From JAAZNF01 sp964561025 (GTDB taxonomy: Bacteria > Myxococcota > B64-G9), in contig CAZLNM010000007.1 in the NCBI GenBank assembly GCA_964561025.1, positions 1-64,000 on the forward strand: a stretch of DNA of 64,000 nt. Direction: 5' to 3'. The stretch's first letter is position 1, and each line of letters starts with the position of its first letter. This document shows positions 16,917-27,400 of the stretch, one piece after another. Made by a program: the position numbers and the translations under genes. The notes beneath the pieces were generated by a model. It did no database searches and was not told where the DNA came from. It saw only the letters and a program-made list of their open reading frames with translations.

Positions 16917-19900
16917 TCAGAAGAGATCGAAGGTGATGCTCTTGCCGAAGACCGACACCGAGAACTCGCCGCTGGAAAGGTTCACCTCGCCGCTCACCGA
17001 GGCGGACTTGCTCACCCCGGCGATCTTGCCGCTGGCCGTGCCGCTGGCGCTGGCCTTGAGCTCGTTTACGTTGTGCGCCGAGAGCGTCACCGTGGCCGAG
17101 AGCGAGATGCTGGCGCTGGAGATCCCGAAGCTCACCGACTTCGAGGCCGAGGCGCTGGCGCTGCCGGAGAGGGAGAGCCCGCCCGACGGGGAGATGGAGA
17201 AGTCGCAGTCGATCTTCTGGGAGCCGATCTGGACCTTGCCCTTGCCGCTCAGGGTGCCATCGGTGCGCGCGCTGAAGGTGCAGTCGCTCAGGGTGTGGTT
17301 GGCCAGCGAGAGCTTGCCGGTGCCGCTGATGGTGCCGTCCGAGGACAGGCTGAGCGCGGTCTCCTTCAGCCCCACCGATTTTCCGCCGGGGAGCGGCAGG
17401 GTCAGATCGCCGCCGGCCGTGCCGGTCACTGTGCCGCTGCTCTGCGCCTGGAGCGTGAAGGCGGCCTTGGCGCCCAGGATGGCGATCTTTCCTGTACCGG
17501 AGAAGCCCTGCGCGCCGATGGAGAAGCTCCCCTCGCTCACCTCGCGACTGGCGATGCGGAAGACGCCGTTTCCCTGCGCCGAGAAGGCGCCGCCCGCCGC
17601 AAGCTCGGCCGTCACCGTCGCGTCCGAGCCGCCCGGCAGGCGCACCTTGCCGGTGCCGGAGAGCTTCTGGTTGGAGAGGGCGAAGCTGGTGTCCAGGAGG
17701 TTCCAACCCAGCACGCCGAGCGCGCCGCTCATGCTTCCCGAGAGCGTGCCGTCCGAGCGCACGTTGAAGGCGAGTTGACCCTGGCTGCCGCCGGGAAGGC
17801 CGAGCTGCCCCGTCCCCGAGAGCGTCTCGTTGCTCACGGTCACCGTAGCCTGCGCCAGCGAAAAGCCCGCCAGGGTGATGCCGCCCGAGCCGGTGGCGGA
17901 GAAGGCCCCGTTGCTCGTCAGGGTGGCGTTCACCCGGAGCTTCGAGCCCCCCGGCAGGGACAGCTCGCCCGAGCCGGAGAGCGCCTGGTTGCCGAGCGCA
18001 AACGAGGCGCCGGCGAGCTGCCAGCCGAAGATCCGCAGCGCCCCGCCCATCGTCCCCTGCACGCCGCCGTCCGGCGCGATGGTGAAGTCGAGGGCGCCCT
18101 GGCTGCCCCCGGGCAGCGCGATCGAGCCGTTGCCGCGGATCCGGCCGTTCTCCAACGAGAGGCTCGCCGAGGAGATCGAAAATCCGGCCAGACTCAGCGC
18201 GCCGGACGCCGATCCCGACACGGCGCCAGCGGGCGAGAGGGAGAGGCTCATGGTGAGCTGCGAGAGCAACGGCAGCGTGGCCTTGCCGCTCCCCGAGAAC
18301 CCCGCCGGCCCGAGCCCGAACGACACCTCCCGGAAGCCGAACCCGCCCAGGGTGAGGTTGGCGATGGTCCCGCTCATCTGCTGGCCCGAGATCTCGAAGG
18401 CGGCGTCGGCCGAGAGCGCGGCGCCAAGCTTGAGCCTTCCGGTGCCGGAGAGCCTGGCCTGGGTCAGCGAGAGCGAGGCGTTCTCGACGGTGAACCCGTG
18501 CCAGACGAAGGCGCCCGCGCCGGTGGCCGAGAAGGCGCCGCTCGGGGACACCGCGATCTGGAAGGTCACGCCCTGGCCCGCGCCGAGATCGAGCCGGGCG
18601 GTGCCCGAGATGCCCTGCGCGTTGAGGACGAAGTGGGCGTCGCCGAAGGAGCGGCCGAAGAGCGAAAGCGCGCCGTCGAAGGTTCCGCGCACGGATTTCT
18701 GGTCGCTGTCGAGCACCAGCGAGAAGCGCACCGGGCTGCCGGCCAGGTTGTAGCTCCCGCTGCCCTCGGCGAGGAAGCTTCCGTTCGCCTTCCAGGTGTA
18801 GCGAAGCTGTGTGTTGCCGAGGAGCGGCACCGTCAGCGTGCGGTCCCAGTGCAGGCCGCCGTCGTCGAGCGCGCCGGAAGAGACGCTGAAGGTCTCGCCC
18901 AGGCGGGTGAAGTTCCCGCTCCAGGAGCCGCTCGTCACGTGGCCGCTCCTGTCCACCTGGAAGGTGGCGCTCACGGTCGGCCCGATGGGGAGGTGCAGAT
19001 CGCCGGAGCCGCCGAACGACCCGTCGGCGCTGCGCGCGCCACGGAAATTCGTCACCCGGAATCCGGCCACCGTGACCTCGGTGAGGGGCGGCGGGGCGGC
19101 CTCGCAGAACTCGATCCGCAGCGGAGAGAGGCTCACCGTCCCGCCCGCGCCGGCCGAGACCTCCACCCCCTCGCCCGCCGAGATCTCGCCCTCCAGGCTC
19201 ACCTCGACGTCCAGGCCCAGAGCGGCCCGGCCGGTGGCGTCGGGGCGGCCGACTCGATCGCCGAGCCACAGGAGGAAGAACTCCGGGTTCGCCTCCAGGT
19301 ATCCCGTCGCGCCCAGCCCCAGGCTGCCCGCCCCCTCGGCCCCGACGTCGAAGTCCGTCCCCAGGCCGAAGGACAGGGTGAAGGCGCCCTCGCGCAACTG
19401 CTTGGAGTTGAACTGGTCGCGCGCGAAGGAGCGAAGCTCGGACGTGACGAGCTTGGCCAGGCTCCGGCCGCGCAGCCCCTGGCGCATGGCCGAGAGCAGC
19501 TCCCGCCCACCGCGCGCCGCGGAGGAGAGCGCCTCCAGCAGCTCCGCGCCCGAGGTCTCGTACTCGAGGCTGAGGCCGGGGAGCACGGGCGCGCCCACCT
19601 CGAGGTCGATGGTGGCGCCCTTCACCAGCGTCTGGGCCACCTCCTTGAAGATTTTTCGCTCCTCCGCGCCGAAGCCGTCGAAGGCCGGGTGGCCCAGCGC
19701 CGCGACCCGCGTGAGCGCCCGCAGCACGGAGATCAGCGCGCCGTTTTCGATGGCCGCGTCCAGGGCCTCGCCGGTGGGGAGATCCACGCTGGCCGAAAAA
19801 AGGGTGATGTTGGTGTCGGCCTTGCCGCCCTCCTCTTTGCCCTTGCCGCCGCCCTTGCCCCCCGAGTCTTCCCCGAGGGCGGAGAGCTCCACCGAGAGGC

Positions 19901-21296
19901 CGAGCGTGGTCTGGCGGGCCAGGCGCCCGAACGCCCGCAGCGCCCCGCGCAGGAGCGAGCGCGCGCCCTCGGCGAAGGCCTGCGTCTCCTCCGGCGTGGG
20001 CGGCTGCGAGCGGCCGGCCGCGGCCATCCCCGACACGCGCAGCATGAAGGGGAGCATGCGCGCGCCAGACTCCACGAAGTTGATGATGAGATCGGCCGCG
20101 GCGCCGAGCATGGCCTCCAGCGGCACCGACACGGAGATGCCGGTCTCGAGCGTGGCCACCGGCAGCTTGGTGTCCCAGATGCCCAGGCCGCCCTCCAGCG
20201 AGAGCTTGAGCCCGAGCGAGGCCTCGCCGAGCGAGTCGTCGTCCGATTTCTTCTCGAGGCGCGCGAGGGCATCGAGCCCGGCGCGAAACACCTCGGCGAG
20301 CTTTCGCAGCTCCTCCTTCGACGGGGTGAACTCGCCGAGCGGCCGGCCATCGCCCGGATCCCTGGCCCCGGCGGGGCTCTTCTCGACGGCGCTGTTCTTG
20401 CCCAGCCCCACCTGGGCGGCGCGCTCGCGCATGGCCCGCCTCACCGCGGCGGCCGCGGCGATGGCGCGGTGGGGGGACACCTCGATCCCCAGCTCGACCT
20501 CGGCCGAGATCTCGCCCTCGGCCAGGTAGTCCACCGTGCCCTTGAGCCCGGCCGAGAAGGTGATCTCCACCTTGGTCTTGCCGGGGTCGAACATCCCCAG
20601 CGATACCTCGAAGTACTGTCCGGCGATCTCCACCAGTTTCTTGCCCCGCACCGACAGCGGGGGAAGCTCGCCCAGGCCCGCCCGGGCTTGCAGGTACTCG
20701 CGCTCGCCGCGCGCGATGTCGATCACCGCCACCGGCAGCTCGCCGGGGTTGTCCATGCGGCCGCCGTCGAAGCCCGACAGCAGCGGGTTGGCGTTGGAGA
20801 CGCCGACCAGCGCGCGAACGCCCTCCGGGCCATCCACCCGCAAGAACAGCCCCGCCCGCGAGCCCTTCTTGAAGATCAGCGCCCGGCCGAGATTCTTCAC
20901 CTCGAACGAGCAGCCGCCGTCGGGGATGGCTCGCCACCAGGCGCTGCCGGTCAGGTTGGCGATGAGCTTCTTCGCCTCGTTGCCGCGCAGCGGTCCGAGC
21001 AGCCGCGTGAACTTCGAGAGGCGCGCCAGCGCCGCGCGGGACGCCCCGGCCACGTCTCCCGAGAGCGGATCGCCCAGCTCCGACAGCAGCGGCAGCCCCG
21101 AGCGCACCTCCTTGAGAAGTGCCTGGAGCTGGGAGGCCACGCCCGAGAGGCCGGCGCGCTCCGCCAGGGTTCTGGCCCCGGAGAAGACGATCTCGTCCGG
21201 GTTGGGGAGATCGGGGAGGTCGAAGGCCCGGGCGCCGGGGGCAAGACCCCAGAGCGCGAAAACGAGGGAGGCGAAGACCAGGACACGGCCAGTCAT
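16917..21296 (-). CDS. Giant secreted protein with tandem 53-residue beta repeats
   Basis: A 1459-residue exported protein with signal peptide MTGRVLVFASLVFALWGLAPGARA. The first half (to about 850) is mixed alpha/beta and contains a Gly/Lys-rich linker. The region at about 860-1310 is built from eight or nine imperfect repeats of about 53 residues. Their pattern is an aromatic (F/W) plus SL, then A-S-x-x-L-x-N, LSGTG, L-x-LPGGS, and DGxxSGSxxGAL. The Ser/Gly-rich tail (about 1310-1459) is also beta-like. ATG 21296 has a GAAGGAG site with 6-base spacing; the ATG at 21302 abuts it. The repeats suggest a long beta-sheet rod or solenoid on the cell surface or in the periplasm. I do not recognise a family. 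Confidence 0.8.
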   Translation of the reverse strand: MTGRVLVFASLVFALWGLAPGARAFDLPDLPNPDEIVFSGARTLAERAGLSGVASQLQALLKEVRSGLPLLSELGDPLSGDVAGASRAALARLSKFTRLLGPLRGNEAKKLIANLTGSAWWRAIPDGGCSFEVKNLGRALIFKKGSRAGLFLRVDGPEGVRALVGVSNANPLLSGFDGGRMDNPGELPVAVIDIARGEREYLQARAGLGELPPLSVRGKKLVEIAGQYFEVSLGMFDPGKTKVEITFSAGLKGTVDYLAEGEISAEVELGIEVSPHRAIAAAAAVRRAMRERAAQVGLGKNSAVEKSPAGARDPGDGRPLGEFTPSKEELRKLAEVFRAGLDALARLEKKSDDDSLGEASLGLKLSLEGGLGIWDTKLPVATLETGISVSVPLEAMLGAAADLIINFVESGARMLPFMLRVSGMAAAGRSQPPTPEETQAFAEGARSLLRGALRAFGRLARQTTLGLSVELSALGEDSGGKGGGKGKEEGGKADTNITLFSASVDLPTGEALDAAIENGALISVLRALTRVAALGHPAFDGFGAEERKIFKEVAQTLVKGATIDLEVGAPVLPGLSLEYETSGAELLEALSSAARGGRELLSAMRQGLRGRSLAKLVTSELRSFARDQFNSKQLREGAFTLSFGLGTDFDVGAEGAGSLGLGATGYLEANPEFFLLWLGDRVGRPDATGRAALGLDVEVSLEGEISAGEGVEVSAGAGGTVSLSPLRIEFCEAAPPPLTEVTVAGFRVTNFRGARSADGSFGGSGDLHLPIGPTVSATFQVDRSGHVTSGSWSGNFTRLGETFSVSSGALDDGGLHWDRTLTVPLLGNTQLRYTWKANGSFLAEGSGSYNLAGSPVRFSLVLDSDQKSVRGTFDGALSLFGRSFGDAHFVLNAQGISGTARLDLGAGQGVTFQIAVSPSGAFSATGAGAFVWHGFTVENASLSLTQARLSGTGRLKLGAALSADAAFEISGQQMSGTIANLTLGGFGFREVSFGLGPAGFSGSGKATLPLLSQLTMSLSLSPAGAVSGSASGALSLAGFSISSASLSLENGRIRGNGSIALPGGSQGALDFTIAPDGGVQGTMGGALRIFGWQLAGASFALGNQALSGSGELSLPGGSKLRVNATLTSNGAFSATGSGGITLAGFSLAQATVTVSNETLSGTGQLGLPGGSQGQLAFNVRSDGTLSGSMSGALGVLGWNLLDTSFALSNQKLSGTGKVRLPGGSDATVTAELAAGGAFSAQGNGVFRIASREVSEGSFSIGAQGFSGTGKIAILGAKAAFTLQAQSSGTVTGTAGGDLTLPLPGGKSVGLKETALSLSSDGTISGTGKLSLANHTLSDCTFSARTDGTLSGKGKVQIGSQKIDCDFSISPSGGLSLSGSASASASKSVSFGISSASISLSATVTLSAHNVNELKASASGTASGKIAGVSKSASVSGEVNLSSGEFSVSVFGKSITFDLF

Positions 21297-21368
21297 GGGC
21301 ATCTCCTTCGATTGTTCGGTCCAGGAAAGGATTTTTAGCAAACGGCATCCGGGGTATCAAGGCCGAGA

Positions 21369-21397
21369 TTGACTGGGCGTCTGCATCTGTGTAGTCT
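21369..21397 (+). promoter_or_regulatory. Sigma70-like promoter for the Cys-rich lipoprotein gene
   Basis: TTGACT (21369-21374), a 17-base spacer and TAGTCT (21392-21397). The leader is about 45 bases and contains an AGGAGG site before ATG 21449. Confidence 0.6.
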
Positions 21398-21448
21398 GCA
21401 CCGAACCGTACTTTACGCGGGACATCCGTCTTGCGGCCAGGAGGACCC

Positions 21449-23734
21449 ATGAACCGTCTTTGGCTCGCCGTCATGCTACTCGCTACCGTCGCCGCCGCCG
21501 GCTGTGGCTCAAAGTCCACCGCCGAGAGCTGCCAGAACGGCTCGGACTGCGCCTCCGGGCTGTGCTTCAACAACCGCTGCGTGGACTGCATCGCCAGCTC
21601 CGACTGCGCCCGCGCGCAGCGCTGCGCCGACAACAAGTGCGTCGCCCGCGCCCGCTGCGACGCCGGCCAGACCTGTCAGCCCGGCGTGTGCGTGAACGGC
21701 CTGTGCATGGACTGCCAGCGCAACACGGACTGCGGGGCGGGGTTCTCCTGCGTCGACAACGTGTGCGTCTCGGGCGAGCAGTGCGAGGGGCGCGCGAGCT
21801 GCAACAACCACGGCGAGTGCAGCGTCGTCGCCGGCCAGATCCAGTGCGCCTGCGACACCGGCTACTCCGGCGCGCGCTGTGAAAACTGCGCCTCGGGCTT
21901 CCACCTGGAGAACGGCGCCTGTGTGCCCGACACCACTTGCCAGGCCGACACCTGCAACGGGCACGGCCAGTGCAGCATCCAGAACGGCCAGCCGGTGTGC
22001 GCCTGCGACACCGGCTACGCCGGGGCCCACTGCGAGAACTGCGCCGGCGGCTACGTGCGCTGGCCCTCGGGCGGAACCACCTGCGTGGACGATCCCTGCG
22101 ACCCCTACCCCTGCGCGGTGGAGCACGCGGTGCCAAACGGCTGCGTGCAGACCGGCGAGGCGACGTTCGTGTGCACCTGCGAGAGCGGCTGGACCTGGAA
22201 CGGCACGATTTGCACCGACACCTGCCGCGACCAGGACGGCGACACCTACGGCGAGGGGCCGGGCTGCGCCGGGCCGGACTGCAACGACAACGACCCGAGC
22301 ATCCACCCGAACGTCATCGAGGCCTGCGACGGCGTGGACAACGACTGCGACAGCCGCACCGACTGCGCGGGTGGCGTGTGCCAGGGCGCCGACCCCTGCG
22401 TGGATCCGCTCAACATCTGCATCCAGGGGACCTGCAATGGCACGAGCTGCGCCTTCGACCCGATCCCCAATCCCTCCCAGGTGAGCTGCGATCCCGACTT
22501 CGGCGGCCCGCTCACCGAGAGCGACGGCGTGTGCACCGCCACGGGCGTGTGCCGCCGCCGCGACTGCCGCGTGTGCGACAACAACGACCAGTGCGCCGGC
22601 GGCCACTGCGTGTGCGGCGACGAGACCTGCTCGGTGAAGCGCTGCTTCGCCTCCGACCTCACCTGCCAGTACGCCGCGGAGGGTCTGAACGGCTGCGAGG
22701 CCCGCAACACCCCCGCCATGCGCTGGGGCGAGCACTGCAAGGACGACGCCTCGCTCGCCTGCGACGGCCACGGGGCTTGCGGGGTCCACCGCTGCACCGA
22801 TTGCAGCTTCACCGGCTGCCCCTACGTGGCGCGCCACACCGACTGCGGCAACAGCGAAAGCTGCGGCCTGTGCGCGGCGATCGACCAGTGCAACTTCGCC
22901 CCGCTGAACACCTCCTGCTCCGTCGGGGCGAACGTCGGTTGCGACGACCGCTGCAACGGCAGCGGCACCTGCGTCCTGGCCCAGGGACGCGAATGCGGCA
23001 CCCCGCCCTGCGACACCGTGTGCAACGCCAACCACCAGTGCATCGGCAGCAACGGGGTCGCCTGCGGCGGCGAGGGGAGCTGCGCCGGCCAGTGCCAGAA
23101 CGGCCAGTGCGTCTTCCCCACCGGCGCCTGCGGCACCGGCCAGTGCAGCGGCACCTGCAGCCTGGGAACCTGTAGCAGCAACGGAGTGGACTGTGGCACC
23201 TGCTGCAAGTGCTCCGCCGCCGGCGTCCCCACCTACGACAGCACCCAGAACACCGACTGCCCCGGCTACATCGCCGCCAACCCGTGCAGCAACCGCTGCA
23301 GCGCGCTGGACACCTGCGCCTTCCCCGGCGCCACCACCACCTGCGGCGCTGGCCCGCACTGTGCCGGCCACTGCAACGGCTCGGGGCGGTGCGATACCCT
23401 GGGCACCACCTGTTGCTCCAACCTGAACGCCTGCGTCCTGACCGACATCTGCCGGGGCACCTGCGACGCGGCGGGCGTGTGCAGCTCGGTGGGCAACGCT
23501 TGCGGCACGCCCTGCGGGACCAACTGCGATCACGGCGTGTGCGGGGTGTCCGGCCTGTGCCACTGCAACGAGACCGCGCGAACCGACTGCTCTGGTTGCC
23601 TGAACCCCGGCACCGGCTACGTGTACTCGTCCAATACCTGCAATAACCTCACCCGCACCTGCTGCCCCGACACCACCACCGAGTTCCAGTGCTGCCAGAC
23701 CTCCCTGTGCCGCACCGGCTGCTCGGAGTTCTGA
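21449..23734 (+). CDS. Cys-rich EGF-like/MopE-motif lipoprotein
   Basis: A 761-residue lipoprotein: signal peptide with lipobox AAAGC near residue 20, then dense Cys repeats. Residues about 100-220 contain EGF-like modules (NHGECSV, CACDTGYSGARCENC and a second near-copy). Near 265-310 is a MopE-type metal-binding motif: DQDGDTYGEG, CNDNDPSIHP, EACDGVDNDCD. The rest is CxxGxCxxx-type repeats to the C-terminus. The many paired Cys imply an oxidised, disulfide-rich surface protein; Asp clusters suggest Ca or Cu binding, by analogy with MopE. Start ATG 21449 follows AGGAGG by 6 bases. Its partner is unknown. Confidence 0.8.
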   Translation: MNRLWLAVMLLATVAAAGCGSKSTAESCQNGSDCASGLCFNNRCVDCIASSDCARAQRCADNKCVARARCDAGQTCQPGVCVNGLCMDCQRNTDCGAGFSCVDNVCVSGEQCEGRASCNNHGECSVVAGQIQCACDTGYSGARCENCASGFHLENGACVPDTTCQADTCNGHGQCSIQNGQPVCACDTGYAGAHCENCAGGYVRWPSGGTTCVDDPCDPYPCAVEHAVPNGCVQTGEATFVCTCESGWTWNGTICTDTCRDQDGDTYGEGPGCAGPDCNDNDPSIHPNVIEACDGVDNDCDSRTDCAGGVCQGADPCVDPLNICIQGTCNGTSCAFDPIPNPSQVSCDPDFGGPLTESDGVCTATGVCRRRDCRVCDNNDQCAGGHCVCGDETCSVKRCFASDLTCQYAAEGLNGCEARNTPAMRWGEHCKDDASLACDGHGACGVHRCTDCSFTGCPYVARHTDCGNSESCGLCAAIDQCNFAPLNTSCSVGANVGCDDRCNGSGTCVLAQGRECGTPPCDTVCNANHQCIGSNGVACGGEGSCAGQCQNGQCVFPTGACGTGQCSGTCSLGTCSSNGVDCGTCCKCSAAGVPTYDSTQNTDCPGYIAANPCSNRCSALDTCAFPGATTTCGAGPHCAGHCNGSGRCDTLGTTCCSNLNACVLTDICRGTCDAAGVCSSVGNACGTPCGTNCDHGVCGVSGLCHCNETARTDCSGCLNPGTGYVYSSNTCNNLTRTCCPDTTTEFQCCQTSLCRTGCSEF

Positions 23735-24257
23735 GCCGTTGCCCAGCACCTGAGCGCCCTCCGACCGATCGCCGCTCCGGCCGCTCGGCCAATCCGGGGA
23801 CGGCGCGAACGTAGATTCGGCGCCTCGCGTGCAGGCTTCTGCCAGAGCGGAACGATTGGCGCGGTGGGTGACGGCGTGCGCACCTGCCGCAAGCGTTGAG
23901 CGCCGGCCGCGCGTCGGACGGTTCGATGCGAGCGGCCCTCAGCCACAGCGCCTCGACCACCAGGCCGGCCTCGTTCATGCCGCCCACCGGAAACTCGCGG
24001 CCGTACTGGTTGAAGGTCACGCTGGCGTACTTCGACACCCACTCGTGCGCCTTCGAGGAACTCAGCAGCAGAGAGCGCTTGGCCACCCCGCGCGGGTTCA
24101 CCATCACCAGGGCGTCTCCCGTGTCCCAGTCGTAGCTCTTCCCCATCACGACTTGCCCTTCCTGCTCGAACAAGAAGGCCGTGCAGGCGCGCGCCGAGGG
24201 GGCGGCGAACCAGGCGCCCAGGAGAGCTGGCAAGAACAGAAAAGCCGTCTGCTTCAT
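23649..24257 (-). pseudogene. Truncated linear-amide C-N hydrolase (choloylglycine hydrolase family)
   Basis: The first 120 or so residues match the Ntn-hydrolase family: a signal peptide ending in ARA, the would-be catalytic Cys directly after it (ACTAFLF), GKSYDW, and GGMNEAGLVVEALWL. Homology stops near DARPALN (about position 23890). The remaining frame to 23649 is Arg-rich, has no family features and runs into the end of the convergent Cys-rich gene. Intact members have about 330 residues, so roughly the last two thirds are missing. I looked for continuation in the other two minus frames of 23735-23890 and found none. The remnant may still be transcribed; it has a good GGAGGA site before ATG 24257. 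Confidence 0.65.
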
Positions 24258-24490
24258 GCGACCATTCCTCCGCGCTCCTGCGAAAGGTGGTTATCGACTC
24301 CAGTCAAGCGCGAGTCGTCTCCGGCGACCCGGCGGGGGAGCGTCTGGCGATCGGCCGCCCGCGCTGTCTCCTCTGGTCTAATGGGCGCGGCGACCCTCGT
24401 GCTCACTTTGAACCTGCGCGAACGCGCTGGCCTTATCGGCCTCGCGTTGGCGCGGCCAGGCGTCTCGCTTCCACGACCGACCGGGGGCCG

Positions 24491-27400
24491 TCACTCGGCC
24501 GGCTGCACGGTGAGCACGTGGCCCGCCGAGTAGGCGGCGAACTCCGGTGCGTACATGGGCTGTAGCGTTGCCGGCGAGACCTTGAAGGTCCCGGCCGTCG
24601 CCGCGCGGATGCGGTAGCGGAAGGTGTACTGCCCCTGCGGCAGGTGCTCGAAGAAGAAGTTCGTGCCGCTGTCGCGGATCTCCTCGTACCAGTAGAGGCC
24701 ATACTCCCAGCGGTGGCGCGACACCTGACTGGTCGGCTCGAAGCCCGCCCCGCGCGGATCGCGCAGGTGCACGTACTCCATGGGGTGCTTGGAGGTGATG
24801 GAGATCTGCACCTCCACCTCGTCGCCCACCTTCACCGCGGCGCCCTCGGCCAGCGGCTCCAGCGTCACCTCGCGGCCGGACTTCACGCGCTTGAAGTACT
24901 TGCGCTCCGCGGTGAGGTAATCGCCGCGCCCTTCCTCCGGCAGCTTCTCGGTCGAGAAGTGCCAGGTCACCGAGGCGAACATCACGCCCTTGCTGTCCTT
25001 CTCCACCACCGTGCTGGCGCAGGTCTTGGGATCGACCTCGGGGCCGGGGATGACGATCTGGTTCTTCTTGCCGGTGTACTTGTCGGGCTCGAAGACGAAC
25101 TTGCGCGCCTTGCCGCCGAAGGTGACGGTGGCCTCCTCGCGCACGGAAAGCGCGCCGGTCTTCTTGAGGTACTTGGCCAGCGAGTAGATGACCTCGGCGG
25201 TGGCGCGGGTGCTCTTCCAGTGATTGAGCTTCTTGTTGAGGAACAGCCACATCACCAGCCCGTCCTGCTTCTGGTTCTCCGGCATGAGCTCCATCAGCAC
25301 CCGCAGGGCGAAGGCGTGGCTCTCGATGGTGTCGTTGTACCACAGCCAGCCGCGGTCCTCCGGCGCCCAGAACACGCCCTGGTCCTCGGCCTCCTTGGCC
25401 GAGTCCATCACGCTCTCGAACACCAGCCGGGCGTCCTTCTCGCGGTCCATGCGCTTGAGCGTGAGCGAGAGGTAGCCCTTGAGCAGCGGCGAGTGGCGCT
25501 TCCAGTGCTTGAAGCTGAAGTCCAGCATGTCCTTGCGCTCGTCGTCGGTGAACACGTTGCCGCTCCAGGAGCTGTCCGGGAAGTTGCTGAGCACGTAGTT
25601 GATGAAGGTCACGAACTCCCAGCAGCAGTCATGCCGCCGCATGTCGCGCAGCACCTCGTCGAGGTAGTGCCGGTGGGTGTAGGCCCAGGCCCGCTGCACC
25701 ATGCCCTTGGGCACCTCCACCCCGAACTCCAGGGCCTTCGAGAACCCGTGCAAGAGGTACAGCGTCATCCACGGGCTGGGCGGCCCGCCGGGGAACCACG
25801 GGAAGCCGCCGCTCGAGGTCTGCATCTTCTCGAGCTTTGAAAGCGCCGAGGCCCGCTGCGCCCGCGCCACGTCCGGATCGAGCACGTTGAGCAGCGCCAC
25901 GTCCTCGACGTCCCCGCCCTTGGCCTGGATCAGCCAGGGCGTCTCCTCCAGCGCCATCTTGCGGTTCGGATCCGGCGCGTCGAAGGTCTCGAGCCGGGTC
26001 TTGCGCTTCCTGGAGAACTCCTTGGCCATGCGCTCCACCGCCGGGTAGTCCTTGTAGAGCGAGGTCAGGATGCCGGTGGAGAGGAAGCGGTTGAGCGTCT
26101 GCTCCACGCACTCGTAGGGGTAGTTGACCAGGTACGGCAGCGCCGACAGCACCCCGTAGAAGAGCTGCGCGTCCAGCGTCAGCACCAGCTGCTCGTGGAT
26201 GAGCGAGGGATCGTCGCCCTTCTGCATGTCGGGGAACTTCATCTCGCGCCGCACCTTGTCGCGCAGGGTCACGAAACGCGACTGCACAAGGTGCATGCGG
26301 CCGGGGAGCACCGGGATGGGCCGGATCTCCCCGTCGCCCACGTCGCCGGCGCGGGCCATGACCTTGAAGGCCACCGTGCCCACGCGCGCGGGCGTGCGGA
26401 TGGCAAACTCCAGCGTGGTGCTGCCCTTGGCCTTGACCGAGAAGGGCTTGTTGAGGTCAGCGGGCTTCAGGCCGAAGTCGGCGGCCACGCTCTTCTCGGT
26501 GGCGGGATCCACGATGTCGAACTGCAAGTTGCCGGACAGGTCCTTCTCGGCGGCGTTGTTCACCGCCACCTTGAGGCTCGCCTGGTCCGCCTCGCGCAAA
26601 AAGCGCGGCAAGTACGGCCGTACCATGAGCTCCTTCAGGCTCTCGGTCTGCTTGTTCACCGACCCGGACATGAGCTCACGGGTCACCGCGTGCACCCACA
26701 CCTGGTACGAGGTCACCGAGTCGGGGACGGTGAACTCGATGCGCGCCGTGCCATCGGCGTCGGTGAGAAGGTGCGGGAAGAAGAACGCCGTCTCGGCGAA
26801 GTTCTGCCGCATCTGCACCGGCGCCTGAGCTTGCGCCTCTCCGCCCGCGCCTTCGCCGCGGGCCTCCTGGCTGAGCAGGCCCGCGGGCTTGTTCTCCGCC
26901 GGGGCAGACTTGTCTCCGTCCGGCTCGGCGGCCGCCTCGCGCTTCATCTTCGCGGGTGCCGGCGGGGCCGCGGCCGGCTGCGCCGTCGAGGCCTCCGCCA
27001 CCTCTTCGTCCGCCAGCGCGTCGCCGCGGACCGCCCCGCCGAAGCCCTTCAGCGCCCGGTGGCGGTGGCGGCTCCCCATGCCGCCGATACCGTAGCCCGA
27101 AAGGAACGCCAGCCGGTCGGGAAGCAAGCTCGGGTACGCCGGCGGGTGATTGAAGCCCTTGCACTCCATCCACTGCACGTGGGCCGCCCCCAGCGTGCCC
27201 CGCATCCACGGGATCCCGGCCCGATAGGGCCACAGGCTCATGGGGCTCTGCGGGCTGTGCGGCGCGAACACGTCCAGCGAGCGGTCGTACATGTAGGCCA
27301 GGATCTCGGCCGCCGCCACCGCCTTGTCGCGGCCCGCCGGGCCGGTGACCTTCACCGTCCAGGTCTCCTTCTGCCCCGGGCGCAGCTTGTCGCGGAAGGT

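Noticed and set aside
16713..21338. A 1541-residue plus-strand frame opposite the beta-repeat gene
   Set aside because: Its composition is low-complexity Gly/Arg/Ala/Glu, while the minus-strand frame has a signal peptide, a Shine-Dalgarno and ordered repeats.
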